Below are positions 1 through 10,571 of a stretch of 64,000 nt of DNA, piece after piece. The notes below the pieces were generated by a model. It saw only the letters and a program-made list of their open reading frames with translations. It did no database searches and was not told where the DNA came from. The DNA is from Euryodendron excelsum. Taxonomy: Eukaryota; Streptophyta; Magnoliopsida; Ericales; Pentaphylacaceae. Position numbers and translations under genes: made by a program. The stretch lies in the NCBI GenBank assembly GCA_033060915.1, contig CM065394.1, forward strand, positions 11,799,001 to 11,863,000. Direction: 5' to 3'. How positions within the stretch are numbered: position 1 is the stretch's first letter; the number at the start of each line of letters is the position of its first letter.

Positions 1-598
1 TACTACAAAAATCTGTGCATAAGTGTAAAGAGAAGCTTATTCGAGCTTATCATGCAAGGAGAGATGATAGAGAATGGTCTCAAGACAGGAAGTATTATGG
101 ACCCCTATACAAAGATTAGAGAAAGTTCTACCAACATAGCCAGAAAGGTGGCCACTACAATGGGGTAATCAAGAAGGAGAGTGAAGTGTCAGCCATCCTG
201 CCTATTCAACCGCCACAATATCGTCCACCACTCTAGTCACATCCTATACTACCCATACCCACCTAAACCATGCCCACTCAAGCGCCCAACTTTGGCCCTA
301 CTAGGGCATGACCCAACTTCAATAGGCCAGCCTGACGCATCCGCACTATTGATACCTTAGCCTGTACCCAAACAAAAACCTACCAACAACATATTGAAGC
401 CTATATCGGCTCATCCATTGCCAAGCCCTTTACCTCCAACCTTCAATGGTGCTCTCACTTGTGAATACCATTCGGGTGGCCAAGGGTATGACACGAAAAA
501 CTCCTTCTCTCTCAAGCACAAAATTCAAGACCTGATAGAAAACAAGACCATTGACATACAACCGGTGAACCTAACTCCGACTGCAAATGTGACCACAA
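1..598 (+). pseudogene. gag: gag fragment of element E (decayed, 5' end outside window)
   Basis: The sequence aligns by eye with the gag of element F (the part on the minus strand near 38000-37400): an EMIENGLKTG-like stretch near positions 60-95, a proline-rich linker, and the gag knuckle region near 455-540. In F the knuckle is C-x2-H-x5-H-x4-C. Here the second His is Tyr and the last Cys is Ser, so the metal site is lost. Several stops and small indels interrupt the frame; the longest clean stretch is 394-633. The gene is broken at 598 by the solo LTR and resumes at 3190. The product would be a capsid/nucleocapsid precursor of a Tat-lineage element. This copy cannot encode it. Confidence 0.75.
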
Positions 599-3184
599 TG
601 TCACGACCCATAACCCGGTCTATAGAGATTTAGGGTACATGACCGGCCAGTAGCAAGGCTACCCAAGGCCGCATTACATTAAACCGGTTGATCGCCTGTG
701 CATAATCAATTAAAATGATGCATAATTGCGAAAAATAGAACTTTTGATAACTTGAAAACATAATCCATGTCATACATAATAGAGCTGTGCCTAATCCAAA
801 ACATAATATACATAAGGACCCTATCAAGGTCCACAAAAGTTATAGCAATATATATATATCATTACAAAATATTAGGTCCAGCCCTCAAACATTATACAAA
901 ACATAGGCCGGTGGGCCGTAGCTCAAATCCACATATGGCCTCGTTCTAGGGCCTCGCGGATTGGCTACCTGAAAATCGTTTGAGAAAACGTAAGCTAATG
1001 CTTAGTGAATAACAATGATGCATGAGCATGAAAATACCATGGACTAGCAATGATGTCTAATGTATAAAACAATAGATAAACATTTATGTATTTAAGGCAT
1101 GAACTTAAAACGTGTAAGCATAGGGTTGAAATCATAGATAGCATAAACATCATATTGCAGCATTTAATCGCTTCAAAACATGGTATCATAAAAGAGAGAT
1201 GCGACATATCTTTGCTCGTGATAAAACTTAACATAATTTGTCATAAACATTTGAACATATCATCGTTCTCGTTCTAAAACATAAGTGTGCTACAACTCGA
1301 TATCAGAGCTATGCTCCACATTAGTAACCTTAAAGGTCACAAATAGGGCTCTTTAGGCCGTGGGATGTCTCTCGAATATGGTGATAGTTTATTTCACATC
1401 CCCTATCGTAGGACCATCATTGCTAGTTTAAGGTCTTGCTACGAAAGACCTCGAGTTGGCACCATATATTGGAAACTTAGCATCTCTTTCCTTTAAACAT
1501 TATAGTCCATGATTTTCATTCATAACATAAGTATAGCTTGCATGCATTTCAAGGTATGACATTTGTATTGAACATAAACATTGATGCATTGAAAATATAT
1601 GCAAAACATTGCATGATATGTAGGTGAATTTAAAACATTTGGAAATTAATAGAGTTTTACTCACGGCATATTGTTACTCACCTCTCTCTGATAGAATGGG
1701 TGGTAGACAAGGTGTTCCTACGCAAAATGCACATAGAAGTATGGAAATATCAATACAAGACTCAAGGCAAAGCAACAACATAAAATGAGAACATAAGGTT
1801 GAGGTTTGAACATGAAAGTCGGTACATCGACTCCTTCACCGCGTCTCAACCACCCCTCAAGGAAGATTTCGCACTCTAGCTTAGTTCTATTTGAAAATAG
1901 ACTTAAAGGGATTTAATTTGATAGTTCATAGGCTAAAAACACATTTCGGATGAAGAAGTTATGCCCAATAGAAAATGGGTTAAAATTTTGGAAGAAGAAT
2001 GTTACTGGCAGAATTTTGGGTTAATTTTAAAATTCAATATCTCCCAAAACACAAGGAATTAGAGTACAAAATTTATATGGATACAAAGATCTATGAGTCT
2101 ATTATCCAATGCTTCAAACGGTGCATCAATCTGAGTTTTCTAGAGAAAGTTATGCCCGTTTTACGAAACAGTGTCTGAGTTAGAAAGTGAAACCGGGGGC
2201 TGGACGAAGGTGTCGGCTCCAGAAACAAAGGAGTCGCCTCCTGAGCTAAAGAAACGAATCTGGAAATTATCTGCGCAAAAGTGTCACCTCCTGAGCTGAA
2301 GAAACAAATCTGGAAGTTCACTAGGACAAAAGTGTCGGCTCCAAAAATAAAGAGTCGCCTCCCAAGCTAAACGAATAAATTTGGGAGTTCACTGGGACAA
2401 TGAGTCACCTCCAAAAACCAAGGAGTTCACTCCAAAGCTAAATGAATAAGTCTGAGAGTTTACTGGGACAAGGAGTCGCCTCCAACAACTGAGGAGTCCA
2501 CTCCAAGGCTAAATACCCAGATGTTTACCCGAAAATCTCCAAACCTCACTCAAATCAAAACCAAACTCCATCAAAACTCTCACAAACTCTTCCAATGCTT
2601 CTAGGGTCCAAAGATTGATCCAAGAAGACCACAATAACATGGAATCAAACACTTTAAACAAGAAAATCGCACGGATCTAGGGCTTTAGGAATTTAAGCCC
2701 TAACTTGCATAAGTTGGGGATTTCACATCCCAAACCCTCAAATCTTTCAATGGGGCTATCAACACTCTAAACTTAGCTAATTTGGGACTCAAAAGAGTCA
2801 CCCACAACAATTCAACAACACACCACATAAAGATAGATACATACACATATACCATTGGAGAGGAAGATGGAACCTTACCTTTCTTCAAGTTTGGTTAAGT
2901 CTTCTATTGCTTCAAGCTCTTCCTCAAGCTTCTTCCCCCTCTTTCTCTTCTCCTCTTCTTCCTCTCTTCCTTCTCAATTGGCTGAACATAAGTGAGTGGT
3001 GTGCACTTATGTGTATAAAAGATGATATACATGGGAATAATCCCATGTGTCTCTCCTATAGGTTTAAGTTACACCATAGGCTCTCATTGGTCATTTTGAC
3101 CCTAAAAGGAGAAATAATTAACATCAAACATTATATATACTAGAAATTCTCATTAATAGAAATAAATAGAGGTCCGGGATATCA
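599..3184 (-). mobile_element. Solo LTR, probably Ty3/gypsy, inserted in gag of element E
   Basis: A 2586-bp block interrupts the E gag at a point where the F gag is continuous. Its plus-strand ends are TGTCACGACCC and GGGATATCA, giving TG...CA termini. Read on the minus strand it starts TGATATCCCGG and ends GGGTCGTGACA, the same ending as the LTR at 46449-49472. The flanking five bases are CACAA (594-598) and CGCAT (3185-3189): three of five match, as expected of an old TSD. No primer site, polypurine tract or coding domain lies inside, so it is called a solo LTR. Minus orientation is favoured by a TATAAA on that strand at 2077-2072, downstream of the tandem motif array. Lineage is inferred from termini only. 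Confidence 0.65.
2190..2520. repeat. Degenerate tandem array of GTCGCCTCC-type motifs inside the solo LTR
   Basis: Units of roughly 70 bp each carry two copies, about 20 bp apart, of a core that varies as GTCGCCTCC, GTCGGCTCC or GTCACCTCC (near 2213, 2233, 2282, 2334, 2352, 2404 and 2473), separated by a GAGCTAAA-GAAACGAATCTGG-like spacer. The core is an imperfect palindrome containing CpG. The array lies upstream of a TATA-like site in the minus orientation, as the palindromes of the two Sirevirus LTRs do. Confidence 0.7.
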
Positions 3185-3189
3185 CGCAT

Positions 3190-3778
3190 AAACCCCTGCT
3201 GGATCACAATGTCAACCTGGTACTATAGGAAATAGTAAAGGGGGATGAACTGGGGGAGATCCTGGTCGAGGATTATTCCAAGAAAGATTGGGAAACTGAT
3301 GAAGAAAGTGACTGGGAGGAGAAAATCTCACCATGTCCAATCTATCTCTACAATCCAATTGAAGTGCACGATCCCTTTGACTAGCCAATTAAAGAGTCCC
3401 TACCAGTAAAGGATATCCCTATTAAAATTTTGATCACCAACGGTTAGGGAGATGAATTCTTGCACCCCATGTATGCCATGGCTAAACTCAACCTATCAAA
3501 GAACCACTAGCCCACAACTGAATTTGATTATGAAGACATGGACTGGTGCTTTAAGGAGTCGAAAGCATCAACAGAGCCGTCCGAGCTAGAAGGAGCTGGC
3601 TAACTTGTTTCTCGGAGAAGCTGAGGAGATAACAAAGGTAAACAAGGGAGTCGATGAAGCTAATAACTACACCATTACTATCACTTCACCCAAAACCTTG
3701 AAAGGAGCACTCGCCTACCTCACCTGGTCAGAGGATCTAAATAACGAATGGAGCATCAAAGATGTGGGCATCATTTGA
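3190..3778 (+). pseudogene. gag: gag C-terminal part of element E
   Basis: Continuation of the gag interrupted at 598. It matches the acidic tail of the F gag (37350-36798 on the minus strand): a stretch rich in Asp, Glu and Trp, a CPIYLY-type motif near 3335-3350, and a SIKDVGII-like end before the TGA at 3776-3778. In-frame stops, for example near 3383, show it is dead. No function is known to me for this acidic tail. The same tail in F suggests it is a normal part of gag in this family, because protease and RT motifs do not follow in either copy. Confidence 0.7.
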
Positions 3779-4206
3779 AAACCCAACTAAAAGGGTTATC
3801 TTCAAAACTTACACGAGAGGGGTGTTCTCACCTACTTTCTTTCTATACATTTTACTTCCTGCTTTTGAATTTATGTCTGTATTTTCATTTATATAAGAAC
3901 CCTATGCTTTTTGTTAAATAGCTTTTCATTTAAATGTTGTTATCTCAAATTCTTGTGAATGGTGAATACTTCCAAAAAAGGGGTGCGTTCTATCTTGTGG
4001 AAGATCTAACTTGAAAGGTGTGATAGCATGAGTTAACCACTCGCCGAATTATCAACTTTCTGAAGAGAGGGAAGATGAGAGTGAATGAGGAGACCACCCA
4101 AAAAACAGCACCTACAAGACACTAAAGCTAAGCGATGAGTAGCCAGACTATCAAAAGGAAGAAGAGCCATCTTTCAATATCCTAACCAAAAAAAAAAAAA
4201 AAAAAA
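3779..4206 (+). other. Non-coding spacer of element E between gag and the PMD gene (left part)
   Basis: No credible gene. The sequence is homologous to F spacer DNA: 3785-3970 matches 36797-36596 (minus) and 3970-4190 matches 30852-30620 (minus), for example the shared GATAGCATGAGTTAACCACTC. It ends in an 18-base A tract (4189-4206) directly before the insertion site of F. The same spacer resumes at 51135. Confidence 0.75.
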
Positions 4207-4211
4207 GTGTG
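4207..4211. repeat. Target-site duplication GTGTG, left copy, of element F
   Basis: GTGTG directly precedes the LTR start TGTCGC at 4212. The same five bases follow the other LTR end at 51130-51134. The flanking sequence on the two sides joins into one spacer, so this is a genuine TSD although the motif is low complexity. Confidence 0.85.
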
Positions 4212-4754
4212 TGTCGCATCCAGATTTTTCGCACTCGAGGAATACTCACACAAGCGGGAAAAATGTTGTACTCTCTCGTTAGAACTCACCCTCCTAAAAG
4301 AATGAGTGCGACTAGGTTTGAATTGAAAATTGATTTGAATAAAGGGCTTTTGGAAAAAGATTCGGAGTCGCCACCTAACTTAATTAAGGTGAGTTAGGTC
4401 ACCTAAAAACTAAGCATAATCCAAAGACTACACTTAGGGTTTTTCGAAAATGATTTTGAAAATATTTTCTCAAGAGAGGGTTTTTAAGAAAACAGGTTGT
4501 TTGGCAACCTTTGAAAAACATTTAGCCCTTTTTGAAAAATAACTCCTTTTTGGTCTTTCGAAAACAGTGATCTAGGTTCGGAGGTTGGTTACGTGTAGGG
4601 AAGACGCACTAAGCCATCACCCTACCCCGCCCTTTCGGTACCTACATGTCAATCTACCCTAGATTCTCCTATAAGAGTCTTCAACTAACTATTGGCCAAT
4701 CCTATCCACTTTGAAAAACAATGCTTGAAAAGAAACTAACATGATGCATGATAT

Positions 4755-7130
4755 GCAAGTGCAAGTTAAGAGAATTGAAAAATAAATTTGAAAAGAGATT
4801 GATTTGAAATTGATTTGATTTAAAAATAGATTTGAAGAGATGGAATTGAATTTGGAAAGTTTGAAAATTGAAAGTAGAAATTTGAAAATAGAAATTTTGA
4901 AATTGGAATTTTGAAAATAGATTGGAATTTGGGATTTGAAAATTGTGGAAACCGCACCTATGATGGTGGAATTAAAAGTTTGAAAAATGTTGTGACCGCA
5001 CCTATGAAGGTTGCCTACGTATCATTTTGGGGGAATCAAGTCAGTCGTAGTTCGGACCGGAGTCCGATTGAAAAGAGAAGGTTGGATTGGAAGAAAAAGA
5101 TTGAATTGGAAATTAAATTTGATTTGAAATTAGAAGAGGAGATTGGAAATTGAAATTGAGAAGATTGGGCTTTGATTTGGAAAGATTGATTTTAGGAAAC
5201 CTAGACTTAGGAAAGAGAAGAGACTTAGAAAAGATTTGACTTGACTTGGAAGGTTTAGGAAATTAGGGAAGATTGAATTTAGGAAATGTTTGAATTAGGA
5301 AAGGTCTGGTTTAGGAAAGTTCCGTTTTAGAAAAGTTCATTTTTGGAAAGTTTTGAAATTAGGAAAGTTTGGAATTTAGGAAAGTTTGGAAATTGGAAAG
5401 TTTTGAATTTAGAAAGTTTTGAGATAGGGAAGTTTTAACTTAGGAAAGTTTGAATTTGGAAAGGTTTTGAAAAAGGAAAGTTTTCGATTTAGGAAATGTT
5501 TGAATTAAGAAAGTTTTGAGTTTAGAAAAGTCTTAGATTTGGAAAGACGTTGAAGTTTCGGAAAGTTTAGAATTTGGAGAGATTTAGGTTTAGAATGATT
5601 TAACTTTAGAATGATTTAACTTGAGAAAGTTCCAAATTTAGAAAGTTTTGAATTTGGAAAGATTTGAAATTTAGAAAGTTTAAGATTTAGAAAGTTTTAG
5701 AGTTTTACAAAAAAATATTGAGATTAGGAAAGGTTTGAGTTTAGAAAAGATTTGAAAACTTGGTTTGGAAAGTTGTGATTTGGAAAGAAGGTAGAATTAG
5801 GAAAGGGTTGAATTAGGAAAGATTTGAAAGTTGAGTTTTAAAACTTAGGAAAGATTTTTATGTTCAAGTTTTGGAAACTTAAGATTTAAGAAAAGAGAAG
5901 CTTAGGAAGGATTTGAATTTAGGAAAGATTTGCATTTTGAAACTTAAGGAAAGATTTGAAGTTTAGGTTTAGAAAACTTATGATTTAGGAAGGTAGGAAA
6001 TTAGGAAGGAGTTGAATTAGGAAAGGTTTGGGAAATGTTTCCAAAAACGGATGATTGGATCTAGTTTTCTAAACGGGGAGATAGGATTTGGCAAGGATTT
6101 GGAAAGGGAGATTCTAGAAACCCTAGATTTGAAAGTGTAGAATTTTAACGTAGAAAAGAGGTTTTGGAAACATGTATAGTTTGAATGTGAAAACAAGAGG
6201 TTTTGGAAACATGTATAGTTTGAATGTGAAAACAAGAGGTTTTGGAAACCTAGGTTTGGGGCAAAGTTTGAAAACCGTGTTTTTGGAAAGAAAATTAGGG
6301 TTTTCTAATTGTGGGTCCTAGGGCTTGACTTGGGCTCTAAGGAAAGAGGATTTTTGGAAAGTACGTTTTTCGGAAACGAGTTTTTGGAAGGGAATCCTAG
6401 GGAGGAGTTTTTGGAAAGTGAATTTGAAGATAGAGTTTTTGGAAAAAGATTTTAAAGAGAAGAAATTTTTGGAAAGTGTGTTTTTGGAAACGTAGATTTT
6501 AGAAGGAAATCCTAGAGAGAAGTTTCTAGTGGAAAGATTTTGGAAAGAGAGTTTTTGGAAAGATTTTTGGAGAGAGTTTTTCTAGGAAGGTTTTTGGTAA
6601 AAGATTGTTGAAGAGAGTGTTTTGGGAAGTATGTTGAGGAACGTTTTTAGAAAGTGGATTTTCGGGAGAGAATTTTGGAAAGGAGTTGAAAAAGGGAGTT
6701 TTGAAAATAGATTTTGGGAGGGAGTTTTTGAAAACAATTTTGGAGAGGAGAGTTTTAGGAAAGTATGTTGAAAAAGAGATTTTTAGGAAGAAAGACTTTT
6801 TGAAAAGAGAGTTTTTAGAAGGTGTAAAAACATCTCACTTTCCTAAAGTAATTCTAACCATAAGAGGGCTAGAACCACTTTAGGAAAGCGGTTTTGAAAA
6901 CAACAAGATTTGAAAATATGGACCGTATTGGTCACTTTAAATGTAACACTTTCCTAAATCAATCCTAGCCATGGAAAAGCTAGAATCACCCTAGGATTGT
7001 GATATTGAAAACATGTTTTGAAAAAGAGATTTTGATTCAATTTTGAAAACAAGTTTGAAAATGATTTTGAAAAACAACTTTGAAAACAGTTTTTGGAAGA
7101 TGCAAGATCATGATATGCACAATGCAATTT
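4755..7130. repeat. Strand-asymmetric low-complexity tract in LTR-A
   Basis: About 2.4 kb built from degenerate short units related to TTAGGAAAGTTTTGAA. On the plus strand it is almost free of C. On the element's own (minus) strand it reads as C, T and A with very little G. The equivalent tract occurs in the same place in LTR-B (25270-27590), LTR-C (31370-33830), LTR-D (40850-43130) and, weaker, LTR-E (58130-59770). Confidence 0.85.
6161..6238. repeat. Direct tandem duplication of 39 bp in LTR-A
   Basis: A 39-bp unit starting GTTTTGGAAACATG occurs twice back to back (6161-6199, 6200-6238). The partner LTR-D has one unit (near 42246-42285), so the duplication arose in this LTR after insertion. 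Confidence 0.8.
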
Positions 7131-7186
7131 TGGGGTCGTGAACATACAAGGCTAAGGTTTCACGACATAATCAAGGGGCCAGACCC

Positions 7187-7191
7187 ACGTG
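7187..7191. repeat. Target-site duplication ACGTG, left copy, of the Sirevirus
   Basis: ACGTG precedes TGTTGAGTC at 7192 and is repeated at 18471-18475. The empty site is preserved in LTR-D near 43230 (CCCACGTGGTCTC), which confirms the duplication. Confidence 0.97.
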
Positions 7192-7964
7192 TGTTGAGTC
7201 AATGCCTTGATTTTGATGATAACAAAACATGGTTAAATGATCTAATAATTCTACTTAGTGTGCAGATGAATTATTAATTAGATCTTGACTTGAAGCTTAT
7301 CATAATAAAGGATTTATGATGAAAAGCATGATGAAGTGATGTATTCTACAAAGGTGATATTATAAGAAGAAAAAGGGTTCTCAAGTTGATGAAAATCCTA
7401 GATTGAAGATTGATAAGCATGAAAGAATAGCATATTCAACAATGGTGATTTTATAAGGGAATGAAGATGATGGATATCAAAGAAGAAGAATGAAAATGAT
7501 CAAAGTCTTGATTTAAAAGATTGAAGACTTTGAATACTTGAAGATATCTTGCAAGAATGGAAGAAAAAGATACCAACTCAAAATATGGAAGTTTTCTTAG
7601 AAGATGTAAAGATGTCTTGAAGACATGGAAGGAATCACAAGATTTGGAAAGCTTTCTTGAGTTGTTGAAGTCCATGGAGAAGCCATGTTGTTTGAAGAAA
7701 TGAAGATTCTAAGTCATGGAAGCTCTCTTAAAGATATTGAAGAAGACTTGAATCAATGGATGAAGCTATGATAATGGAAGAAGCTCTACAAGTGATGAAA
7801 ATGAAGAAAACTCACATTGAATGGATTGAAGATGTTCTTGGAGTCATCTAATTTTGAAGAAGTGTTTGCAAGCTTTAAAAAGCCTATTTAGATGATCCTT
7901 GAAGAGATTAGAAGCTTTGAAAAAGGTTGAAGAAAAGTTGCAAAAATATGGGTTTTGGTAAAAA

Positions 7965-8207
7965 GAGTCGACCCCTCAAGCAAGAAGAGTCAACTCATTC
8001 GAACAGAGCCTTGGAATTCTGTTGGAAGCTTAAAAGAGTCGACTCCTGGCCAAAAGGAGTCGACTCATTGCAACAGAGAACAAACAATTCTGCAGACTGC
8101 TGAAAAGAGTCGACTCCTGGGACAAAAGAGTCGACTCATTTGGACAGAAACTTGAAAAATCTGCTGAAATGCAAAAAGAGTCGACTCATTGTGAAAAGAG
8201 TCGACTC
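7965..8207. promoter_or_regulatory. Array of eight GAGTCGACTC palindromes in the Sirevirus U3
   Basis: Cores at 7965 (GAGTCGACCC), 7987 (GAGTCAACTC), 8036, 8057, 8107, 8128, 8178 and 8198. Most copies are flanked alternately by CCTGG and CATT, so they come in pairs. The array ends about 100 bp before the TATA box. Conserved CpG palindromes in U3 are known for Sireviruses; a regulatory role is inferred. The 3' LTR copy repairs the 7987 site to a perfect palindrome, so that site mutated after insertion here. Confidence 0.85.
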
Positions 8208-8304
8208 CTAGACTCTAACGGCTAGTTTTCTAACAGACGGTATGGGCACAAACACAACCAAATCTTCTCCCATACTTCTCCAACGGCTAGAATCGATCCA
8301 TACC

Positions 8305-8312
8305 TATATATA
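8305..8312 (+). promoter_or_regulatory. TATA box of the Sirevirus 5' LTR
   Basis: TATATATA inside CCTATATATATGAG, downstream of the palindrome array. The matching site in the 3' LTR is 17823-17830. Confidence 0.75.
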
Positions 8313-8954
8313 TGAGATACATACAGCTTCAAAGAAGTAGAGAGAGCAATCATACCATTCATATCAAGTGCTTCAAAGCTGAAAATCACCTGCACCTAAC
8401 TGTTACATATTTTTGCTGAGTGTTTAAAGTTATCCATTGAGTTGTATTCATTTGTATACTCACTAGGAGAGTCACTCTTTGTATAATCTTCATTCATTCT
8501 TGTTTGGGTGGGTTTGTAACCTTGTAAGTTTAGGTGTTCTTGGGAAAAACACTTGTAAGTTTAAGAGAAGCTTGGACAAAATCTCTTGGGTTTTGAAAGC
8601 TTGGGAAGAAGCTTTTGTAAAGAGTGAGCTGGGCACTCGTGGCACAACCAGCGGCTGTGTAAGGTGTATTGCATAGTGGAATTCCTTCGAAAGGATCGAA
8701 GAAGAGAGGACGTAGGCAAGGTTGGCCGAACCTCTATAAATCTGGTGCATATTTCTTCTGCCCCTGTTTTGCTTACTTGCTCATTATGCATGCTTGCAAA
8801 TACTTGCTCTAATGTACACTTCATTTGCTTGGTACATATACTTTGATTATTTGTTACTAAAATCCATAAACGATTTTTTAGTTGAAACTCTTGTTAAAAA
8901 TTCTATAAAACCCAATTCACCCCCCCTCTTGGGTTGCCTACTTGGGCCAACAAT

Positions 8955-8966
8955 TGGTATCAGAGC
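8955..8966 (+). other. Primer binding site, initiator methionine tRNA
   Basis: TGGTATCAGAGC begins two bases after the LTR terminal CA. It is the standard complement of the 3' end of plant initiator tRNA-Met used by copia elements. Confidence 0.95.
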
Positions 8967-9008
8967 TAGTACTCTAGTTTAAAGGCTTAACATCCTTAGA
9001 GTTGATCC

Positions 9009-10555
9009 ATGGCAACCATGTTTGGAAGCTCTCTAGGTGAGGGTCAATCCACTAATAGACCTCCAATGTTTAATGGTACAAACTACAACTATTGGAAGAA
9101 TAGAATGAGGATTTATATTCAATCTGTTGATTATGAGTTATGGATGATTATCGTTAATGGTCCTAAAACTCCCAGCAAAGTTATTGAAAGAGAAGTTATC
9201 CCCAAACCTGAAAATGAATGGGATGAGAATGACATGAAGCTTATGCAATCTAATGCTAAGGCTATGAATATCTTATATTGTGCATTAGATCCAAATGAGT
9301 TCAATAGAATTTCTACCTGTGAATCTGCCAAAGAAATTTGGGACAGACTTGAAGTAACTCATGAAGGAACAAATCAGGTCAAGGAGTCAAAAATTAACAT
9401 TCTTGTGCATAACTATGAATTATTTAGAATGAAATCTGATGAGTCTATAACTGAGATGTTCACTAGATTTACTGACATTGTAAATGGCTTAAAGTCTCTT
9501 GGAAAAGTGTATCCTAACAGTGAACAGGTGAGAAAAATCTTAAGATCACTGCCAAAGACATGGGAAGCAAAGGTGACAGCCATTCAAGAAGCTAAAGACC
9601 TCAACATTCTACCTCTTGAAGAACTTCTTGGCTCTCTTATGACTTATGAGCTAACCCGAAAAAACAGAATGCTCAAGAAGAAGAGGACAAGAAAAAGAAG
9701 TCTGTTGCATTCAAGACCACCACATCAGAAAATGAATCTGGAAGTGAAGAAGAAGATGAGGAAGATCTTGCTCTCATCACAAGAAAATTCAAGAGATTCA
9801 TGAGAAGAAGGTGGAAGGGAGGAAAGAAGATTGAAGCAAAGGGTGAATCCAACAACAAGGATTCTACCATCATATGCTACGAATGCAAAAAGCCAGGACA
9901 CATGAGAAATGAGTGTCCTCAACTGAAAAAGAAAGGAAAGAAAGAAAGAGGGAAGAAGGCTCTAGCTGCAACATGGAGTGACAGTGAGGATTCAAGCTTA
10001 GATGAATCTGAAACTCATGAAGTAGCCAATCTATGTCTTATGGCACATGAAGAAGAAACAGAGGTAACTAATTCTGATTTTTCTTTTAATGAATTGCAAG
10101 ATGCTTTTGATGATTTGATAGTTGAATTTAAAAAGCTAAGCATCAAAAACAATCTTCTCAAGAATATGGTATTCACTCTCACAGAAGAAAGTGAAGAGTT
10201 ACAAAATGAAAATGACATCTTGAAAAATGAAAACTCTATTTTAAAAGAAAAAGTCACTGATTTAGAAAAATCTCTTTCTAAATGTGTCAATGGAAGAGAT
10301 AAACTTGATATTATGCTTGGAAAACGAAATTGTTCTCTTGACAAGGCTGGAATAGGTTACAATGTTTTTAAACATAAAAAGTTTTCAAAAGCACCAATCA
10401 CATGCTTCTATTGTCATAAGAAAGGTCACTTTGCAAATCAATGTTTCCTTATACAACAATCTCATGCTGTCAAGAAAGTTTGGGTTCCAAAAGGAACATT
10501 GAAGACTAACTCCACTGGACCCAAGATGATTTGGGTACCAAAGGTCAAAGGTTGA
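9009..10555 (+). pseudogene. gag: Sirevirus gag, split by a one-base frame change at 9659-9665
   Basis: Encodes the capsid/nucleocapsid precursor. The start ATG at 9009 lies 43 bp after the primer site. The N-terminal part has the copia gag fold motif (FNGTNYNYWKNRM near residues 22-34). The downstream part has a CCHC zinc knuckle (CYECKKPGHMRNEC, near 9877-9918), a long Leu/Glu/Asn-rich coiled coil (about 10085-10320) typical of Sirevirus gag, and a second CCHC knuckle (CFYCHKKGHFANQC, near 10402-10443). The two parts are in different frames. The reading frame must move by -1 near 9659-9665, which reads A-AAA-AAC in phase. Loss of one A from a seven-A run is the simplest cause; see findings. 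The gag stop is TGA at 10553-10555. Confidence 0.85.
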
Positions 10556-10571
10556 GTTGCTTGTTTTGTAG

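Larger units (their letters stand above)
7192..8952 (+). repeat. 5' LTR of the Sirevirus
   Basis: TGTTGAG...CCAACA, 1761 bp. The U3 holds eight GAGTCGACTC-type palindromes (7965-8207), followed by a TATATATA box at 8305-8312. The transcript start should lie about 30 bp downstream. The primer site follows two bases after the LTR end. Confidence 0.97.

Noticed and set aside
394..633. A stand-alone 79-codon gene at the left edge
   Set aside because: It is the surviving open part of the E gag and runs across the solo LTR boundary at 599.
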